10,413 nucleotides of DNA from Candidatus Delongbacteria bacterium (GTDB taxonomy: Bacteria; UBA4055): contig DMTS01000191.1 in the NCBI GenBank assembly GCA_003477045.1, positions 1 to 10,413 on the forward strand, in the 5' to 3' direction. Below, piece by piece: positions 6,207 through 10,413 of this stretch; positions within the stretch are counted from its first letter, which is position 1; every line of letters begins with the position of its first letter. The notes below the pieces were generated by a model. It made no database searches, had not been told where the DNA came from, and saw only the letters and a list, made by a program, of their open reading frames with translations. The position numbers were made by a program, and so were the translations under genes.

Positions 6207-9200
6207 CTATTTTGTAAGTACCATTTTTTTAGTTGTAGCCATACTGTTAGTTTCAAGTGTATAATAATAGATTCCTGAATTTAATTTAGAACCGTCAAAA
6301 TCAACAGCATGATGTCCTGCATTCATTGTTCCGCTTGTAAGCTCTGCTACAACCTGTCCGCTGATATTGTACACGCTTAATCTTACTTTTGCAGTCTTTG
6401 TAAGATCAAACTTAATCTGTGTTACAGGGTTGAAAGGATTCGGGTAATTTTGGTAGAGTTTGCTTTCCGAAGGGAGTAATGTTTCTGCTAAATACGAAGG
6501 TTCTGTTTTTACTTCGTTGCCTGTAAGCTTATTGATCAAATCAATAACAGACTGCGGATCAGAAGATGATTTCCCTTTACCGCTGCTCTCTGCGTCTTTC
6601 AACATATTGGCAATAGAAACATTTATTTCTGCCAGCAGAATTTCACCTTCTGTTTGAGCCTCAGATTTCATTTCTTCTGCTAACACAATCGCTTCGTCAT
6701 ACTTTTTGGTTTTGATTTTCGATTCAATTTTCATTTCTTTAAAATATTGTTTATTTACACTCTCATCTTCTGAAGCAATCTGAGCATCATAAATTGAGAC
6801 TAAAGGATCTAAGGATATTTCTTCTTTGACATAAATATCCGTCAATCTCGATAGAGCAATGTAGTTTTCTTCGCTGGTCGGAAACTTTTCGATTATTCTT
6901 TCAAATTTCTTTATTGCAAGATCTATTTTACCGTCCAATTCCGCCTTTATAGCCTGATCTAACAGTTTAGCCTCTATGCTGAGTGAGCCATAAATTGAAG
7001 CAGTGTGTAAGAATTCCGTAAAAGGCTTTGTGGCGTAAGGTTCGTAAGACAGCCTATACCAAGTATATAAATCAAAGTAACTCGTGAAATTCACATCATT
7101 TATACTCGCCGTCCCCCAATAATTATTGGCGGCTTTTAGAAGTGTAGGAAAACGCAATATTTCGGATGATGGACTGTAACCAACTCCCCTGTAGCAGGGA
7201 ACAGCTGGAAGTTCTGATGTATTTCCGGAATAAATATTATTCATCCCGTTTTCCATATATACCGCAGCAGAATATTTTGAATATATCTGAGAGCTTTCGT
7301 AATAATCAGTGCCAAGCCCGTTATCTACTATAGAATTATTTAATCCTAAGGCTGTATCTCCAGGATTAATCAATTGAGGATATGAAGAATAGCCTGTTAC
7401 ATATAAGCCGTAGTTTGCATTGTTACGGATAATGTTTTTTGACATTATCGGAGATGAGAAAGTAAGTAAAACACCTCTCGCAAAGTTCTCAATCGTATTA
7501 TATTTGAATGTGCCCAGTGAATTAAAAGTTGTAAGGCAGACACCTATGCCTGATCCCATACCTGTGAATGTATTATTTTCAATCGTGTAATCGTTACAAT
7601 ACACAAAATTAACACCGTTTATACAATCGGTAAACTTACAACCGACAAGGCTGATCGAAGCCGGTGAACCGCTGATCGCGCATTCAGCTCCGGCAATTTT
7701 TACATTTGTTAAAGCTATAGTACTTTCAATACCGGCTACTATTCCGACCCACGATTCCCCTTTGGTTTCAGGATAAATTCCTAAATCGGAAGCTTCGTAA
7801 TATGTCCCCGTAAAAGTTCCATTTATAGTAAATCTTGAACCGGGCGAGACAACAATAGGGGTATTGTTAAATGCTAATGTTGCTCCTGCATCAATAACGA
7901 GTTCAGATCCCTGTCCCAACCATATTTTTGAACCGGGTAGGAATTCTAAGGTAGAGCCGGATTTTACAATTAATTTTGTCCCGATTGTTACGCTCAGTTC
8001 TGAGTATTCAGGGAAAGTAATATTCCCTGTAATAGTTGTATTGTCTGCAGTGTTGAGCGTAGCTTGATTCATATTTACCGTACTGCCTGCATTAAAATTC
8101 AAATCAACTCCGGAAAATGTACATCTTCCGACAAGGTCCAACTGACTGTCTGCCAAAAAATTAAGTTTCATGTTTTCAACCCGCGTGCTTATCATTGAAA
8201 TACCATAAATAATATCAATCGGTACTTCCGGAGATTCAGTTTTTACAACGCAATCATAGTCTAAATCTATACCAGACCAGAACTCCGATGAGCTTAAAGG
8301 TTTTCTTAATATCGTAACATCAGAAAAAGGTTCTACGTTAAACCATGACCAAACATCATTTAATATACCGATATTACCTTTTAATGTTGTAGGACCATAA
8401 TACCATCCATCGATTTCACTGCTTGTAATAAGCGTAGGATATTTAAAGCTGATGTATCTTCCGTTTTCAGATCCTCCAGTACCTGTATCGTAATAAGCAG
8501 GTGTTTCAGGAGTCGATACTCTTGTAATATAATCATCTTCTTTCATCCATGTAAAAGCTTCTAATATACTAATATGGCCATCAGAATTAATATCAGCATC
8601 GGAAAAATAATCGTGCACAATCGGGATGCCTTCCGTATCGGTGGTATAATAATAAAAATTTTCACCATCTGGTCTTTTACCATTTATTGCACTGTACATA
8701 TGGTAATTTACCTCACCATGGTAATATGTTTTGTTGCCAATATCTTCATTTTCTACTACAACATAATCACCAGGGCCTTTGCTATTCACAACTATTTTTT
8801 GATCTGCTTCGTAAGAGTAGCTAAATTGTGCATCAGCCGAGCATGAAGAAATAATTACAGCGTTTGTTTCCTGTAGTTGAATTTTTAGATTCAGTGCATA
8901 ATTCATCGAAAGCTGATAAACCTTTTTTAAGGCTGTCAATCCTTTAAAGTAATTCGCAAAGGTTGAGTAAGTAACTGCTACATTACCGGTAAGTGCATCA
9001 TTCATCAGATAAATTGAACCTGACGAGCTGTGGCTCATAACCCATACATATAGGAAATCGTCGCCATAGACCATTTTGCTGTAAAGATCAGCACATACAG
9101 CCTGAACATTCGCTTCCGACGCTGCGTAGTTGGTGATGTGGGTGTAACCGGTGTATTGCGTTGGGCTGTATCGAATGTCAATCTCCGGATTAGTAATACT

Positions 9201-9455
9201 ATGATCAATCCCGTTAGCAAATAGAACTATCACATTTTCGGGTTTGTAGCCCTTTTCTTGTGTTAGCATTTCCCACTGTAAGTAAAGGTCGTTCCAGAAT
9301 TCAGATCTGTCACCCACACCCTGGTTCCAAAGGTGAGTAGTGTTTGTAATTCCGGTCGCGTTATAATCGCCGGCAATTAAGACGGCGTACTTCTCTGCCG
9401 AGAAGAGAGACATTGAGGCTGCAATCACTAAGACTGCGATTAGTTTTTTCATCAT
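6207..9455 (-). CDS. T9SS-secreted caspase-like (clan CD) peptidase with beta-helix, TPR-like region and sorting domain
   Basis: A 1082-residue multidomain secreted protein. Residues 1-20 (MMKKLIAVLVIAASMSLFSA) are a signal peptide. Residues 21-340 resemble caspase/legumain-like clan CD peptidases. There is an opening strand KYAVLIAG, then the strand YVWVMSH with candidate catalytic His142, and AVIISSC with candidate nucleophile Cys205. The segment HGEVNYHMYSAING and a perfect EF-hand loop (Asp288, Asn290, Asp292, Ser296, Glu299) follow. Residues about 425-750 are a right-handed beta-helix with Asn-rich turns, ending near NNYWG (777-781). About 821-955 is TPR-like helix, and 994-1082 is a T9SS type A sorting domain (YQNYPNPFNP at 1001-1010, ending KKMVLTK). 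It should cross the outer membrane by T9SS and be anchored or released. In-frame TTG at 9500 could extend it, but AGGAG 7 nt before the ATG at 9455, and the signal peptide right after it, decide the start. Peptidase activity is inferred; the Gly after His and the Ala before Cys typical of the clan are both Ser here. Confidence 0.9.
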   Translation of the reverse strand: MMKKLIAVLVIAASMSLFSAEKYAVLIAGDYNATGITNTTHLWNQGVGDRSEFWNDLYLQWEMLTQEKGYKPENVIVLFANGIDHSITNPEIDIRYSPTQYTGYTHITNYAASEANVQAVCADLYSKMVYGDDFLYVWVMSHSSSGSIYLMNDALTGNVAVTYSTFANYFKGLTALKKVYQLSMNYALNLKIQLQETNAVIISSCSADAQFSYSYEADQKIVVNSKGPGDYVVVENEDIGNKTYYHGEVNYHMYSAINGKRPDGENFYYYTTDTEGIPIVHDYFSDADINSDGHISILEAFTWMKEDDYITRVSTPETPAYYDTGTGGSENGRYISFKYPTLITSSEIDGWYYGPTTLKGNIGILNDVWSWFNVEPFSDVTILRKPLSSSEFWSGIDLDYDCVVKTESPEVPIDIIYGISMISTRVENMKLNFLADSQLDLVGRCTFSGVDLNFNAGSTVNMNQATLNTADNTTITGNITFPEYSELSVTIGTKLIVKSGSTLEFLPGSKIWLGQGSELVIDAGATLAFNNTPIVVSPGSRFTINGTFTGTYYEASDLGIYPETKGESWVGIVAGIESTIALTNVKIAGAECAISGSPASISLVGCKFTDCINGVNFVYCNDYTIENNTFTGMGSGIGVCLTTFNSLGTFKYNTIENFARGVLLTFSSPIMSKNIIRNNANYGLYVTGYSSYPQLINPGDTALGLNNSIVDNGLGTDYYESSQIYSKYSAAVYMENGMNNIYSGNTSELPAVPCYRGVGYSPSSEILRFPTLLKAANNYWGTASINDVNFTSYFDLYTWYRLSYEPYATKPFTEFLHTASIYGSLSIEAKLLDQAIKAELDGKIDLAIKKFERIIEKFPTSEENYIALSRLTDIYVKEEISLDPLVSIYDAQIASEDESVNKQYFKEMKIESKIKTKKYDEAIVLAEEMKSEAQTEGEILLAEINVSIANMLKDAESSGKGKSSSDPQSVIDLINKLTGNEVKTEPSYLAETLLPSESKLYQNYPNPFNPVTQIKFDLTKTAKVRLSVYNISGQVVAELTSGTMNAGHHAVDFDGSKLNSGIYYYTLETNSMATTKKMVLTK

Positions 9456-9462
9456 GGCGTTT

Positions 9463-9468
9463 CTCCTT
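9463..9468 (-). promoter_or_regulatory. Ribosome binding site fixing the start of the T9SS caspase-like gene
   Basis: AAGGAG on the minus strand ends 7 nt before the ATG at 9455-9453. This favours that ATG over the in-frame TTG at 9500, which would put 15 polar residues in front of the signal peptide. A second ATG follows immediately (9452-9450), at 10 nt spacing. Confidence 0.8.
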
Positions 9469-9555
9469 TTTGATGATTTTGTTATTTGAGTTACCGCCAA
9501 CTTTCCGTATATTTACTTTAGGGAGGAGCTGACGGCACTCTGTCAGTTTATATAA

Positions 9556-9591
9556 CCGTAATTAAAGCTTGACATGGCCTGATAATTACGG
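9556..9591. repeat. 9-bp perfect inverted repeat in the spacer between the two T9SS cargo genes
   Basis: CCGTAATTA (9556-9564) and TAATTACGG (9583-9591) are exact reverse complements separated by 18 nt; three more pairs (9552-9554 with 9593-9595) form beyond one mismatch. A further ATTACG at 9594-9599 repeats the right arm directly. It lies 60 nt past the stop of the upstream cargo gene and about 100 nt before the caspase-like gene. No T-run follows on the minus strand, so it is a poor terminator; an operator is possible. The rest of 9456-9650 shows no gene, only the ribosome binding site and AT-rich sequence. Confidence 0.6.
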
Positions 9592-9650
9592 GTATTACGA
9601 TGGGTTTTGTCTTTAGGCGCTTCCCGCTTTTTATTTAGTTTTTAGTATTG

Positions 9651-10413
9651 TCATTTCAGGAACAGCATTTTTTTAGTTTCTTTAACCACTCCGTCAACCT
9701 CAAGCTGGTAGTAGTAAATTCCACTGTTGAGATTATCTGCGTTGAATACGATTGAATGCTGTCCTTTGTTTTGCTTTTTATTAACAAGACTTTGGACGAA
9801 TTCTCCTTTAGTGTTAAAGATGCTTACTTTGACTATTGAAGATTTATTTATTGAATAGGAGATTTCAGTAGAATTATTAAACGGATTTGGGTAGTTTTGA
9901 TAAAGAATAGTAGATTCAGGAATGTTCTCTGAATTCTCAATTCCGGTTGAAATTCGTTTTGTTTGGAAATTTATTCGGCTATATGCTCCGCTTTTACCAT
10001 ACAATACATAATATTCGTCGTAATCATTGAACACCTTTCTTTTTACATCGAACCAAGGAATATAGTAATCAGGATCAGTGTGAATGGTCTCTGTTTGCCA
10101 CGAAGTACCTTTTCCGTAAGTATGATTTAGGCTGTGTATATCATTCTCATCATTAACTTCAAAGATATGAATGATATTCTTCGAGTCAACAAACATTTTT
10201 CTATTCCACCAATTGTTTTTACTATTTATATTAACTGGAATTGACCATGTTGAATCCTGAATGTATTTATTATTCTGAAAATCATTATTTTCAATCATAG
10301 AGTATCCAACAGCAGTATTTGTGTATAGTGAATCAAATTGAGATAAAGCAATAGCACAACCCAAAGTTTTTTCTTGGTAATCTGCAATTTCCTCAAAAAT
10401 AGTCCATTGTTCA
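9651..10413 (-). CDS. T9SS cargo protein, C-terminal part (beta-helix end, propeller-like repeat, sorting domain)
   Basis: The reading frame is open from the right edge to TGA at 9651, giving the last 253 codons; the start lies outside the window, so the TTG at 10364 should not be taken as one. The visible part begins with beta-helix-like sequence (YSMIENNDFQNN) that closes at NNWWN (visible residues 66-70), the same kind of ending as NNYWG in the neighbouring protein. Next comes 'DSKNIIHIFEV....IHSLNHTYGKGTSWQTETI', the look of a sialidase/propeller-type blade (D..N.IHI.....l.y.....W). The last 85 or so residues are a T9SS type A sorting domain: YQNYPNPFN, then a repeat-rich beta-sandwich ending SGIYYYQLEVDG...TKKMLFLK. 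The protein is therefore secreted through T9SS. Its catalytic or binding function, if any, lies in the missing N-terminal part. It is co-directional with the caspase-like gene, 195 nt upstream of it. Confidence 0.88.
   Translation of the reverse strand, partial: EQWTIFEEIADYQEKTLGCAIALSQFDSLYTNTAVGYSMIENNDFQNNKYIQDSTWSIPVNINSKNNWWNRKMFVDSKNIIHIFEVNDENDIHSLNHTYGKGTSWQTETIHTDPDYYIPWFDVKRKVFNDYDEYYVLYGKSGAYSRINFQTKRISTGIENSENIPESTILYQNYPNPFNNSTEISYSINKSSIVKVSIFNTKGEFVQSLVNKKQNKGQHSIVFNADNLNSGIYYYQLEVDGVVKETKKMLFLK

Noticed and set aside
9456..9500. Start of the caspase-like protein at TTG 9500
   Set aside because: It would add 15 polar and basic residues before a classic signal peptide and place the AAGGAG site inside the coding region; the ATG at 9455 has ideal spacing from that site.
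9529..9546. CTGAC/GTCAG inverted repeat
   Set aside because: Only 5 bp with an 8-nt loop and no T-run; expected by chance in a spacer of this size.
9617..9635. GCG/CGC mini-hairpin followed by T5 on the plus strand
   Set aside because: The stem is only 3 bp and no plus-strand gene ends there.

Overview
The window is AT-rich bacterial DNA, densely coding, with good AAGGA/AGGAG-type ribosome binding sites on most genes. Two long minus-strand proteins end in the type IX secretion system (T9SS) type A sorting domain, with the signature YQNYPNPFN. This places the source in the FCB superphylum. That motif style, two soluble TPR-headed signalling proteins, and sigma70-like TTGACA/TATAAT boxes instead of the Bacteroidetes TAnnTTTG box suggest Ignavibacteria or a related non-Bacteroidetes lineage such as Delongbacteria. 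The rank below FCB is inference; no rRNA or tRNA gene is present to settle it.

Layout. (1) Positions 1-4342, plus strand: a three-gene co-directional block with 29-nt gaps. It contains the end of an alpha/beta-hydrolase-like protein whose nucleophile and histidine positions look substituted, a TPR-diguanylate cyclase (GGEEF plus I-site), and a TPR-histidine kinase. The cyclase and kinase carry the same kind of sensor (a long array of about 40-residue TPRs) and the same charged linker, but different outputs. (2) Positions 4345-5547, minus strand: a CvpA-family membrane protein with its own good sigma70-like promoter, and upstream of it dtd (D-aminoacyl-tRNA deacylase). (3) Positions 5619-6152, plus strand: a flavin-reductase-like FMN-binding split-barrel protein, divergent from dtd. 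A strong bidirectional hairpin terminator follows at 6151-6187. (4) Positions 6207-10413, minus strand: a 1082-residue secreted protein (signal peptide, caspase/legumain-like clan CD domain, EF-hand loop, right-handed beta-helix, TPR-like helices, T9SS sorting domain), preceded by the 3' part of a second T9SS cargo that runs off the right edge.

How they work together. The left block is a cytosolic signalling module: two TPR scaffolds probably sense related protein or peptide cues, one making c-di-GMP and the other phosphorylating an unlinked response regulator. The middle genes are housekeeping. The right block encodes cell-surface or secreted proteins; the caspase-like one is a candidate T9SS-exported cysteine peptidase with an architecture different from gingipains. 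No mobile element, CRISPR array, tRNA or rRNA was recognised. The only non-coding stretch near 200 bp is 9456-9650, which holds a 9-bp perfect inverted repeat.
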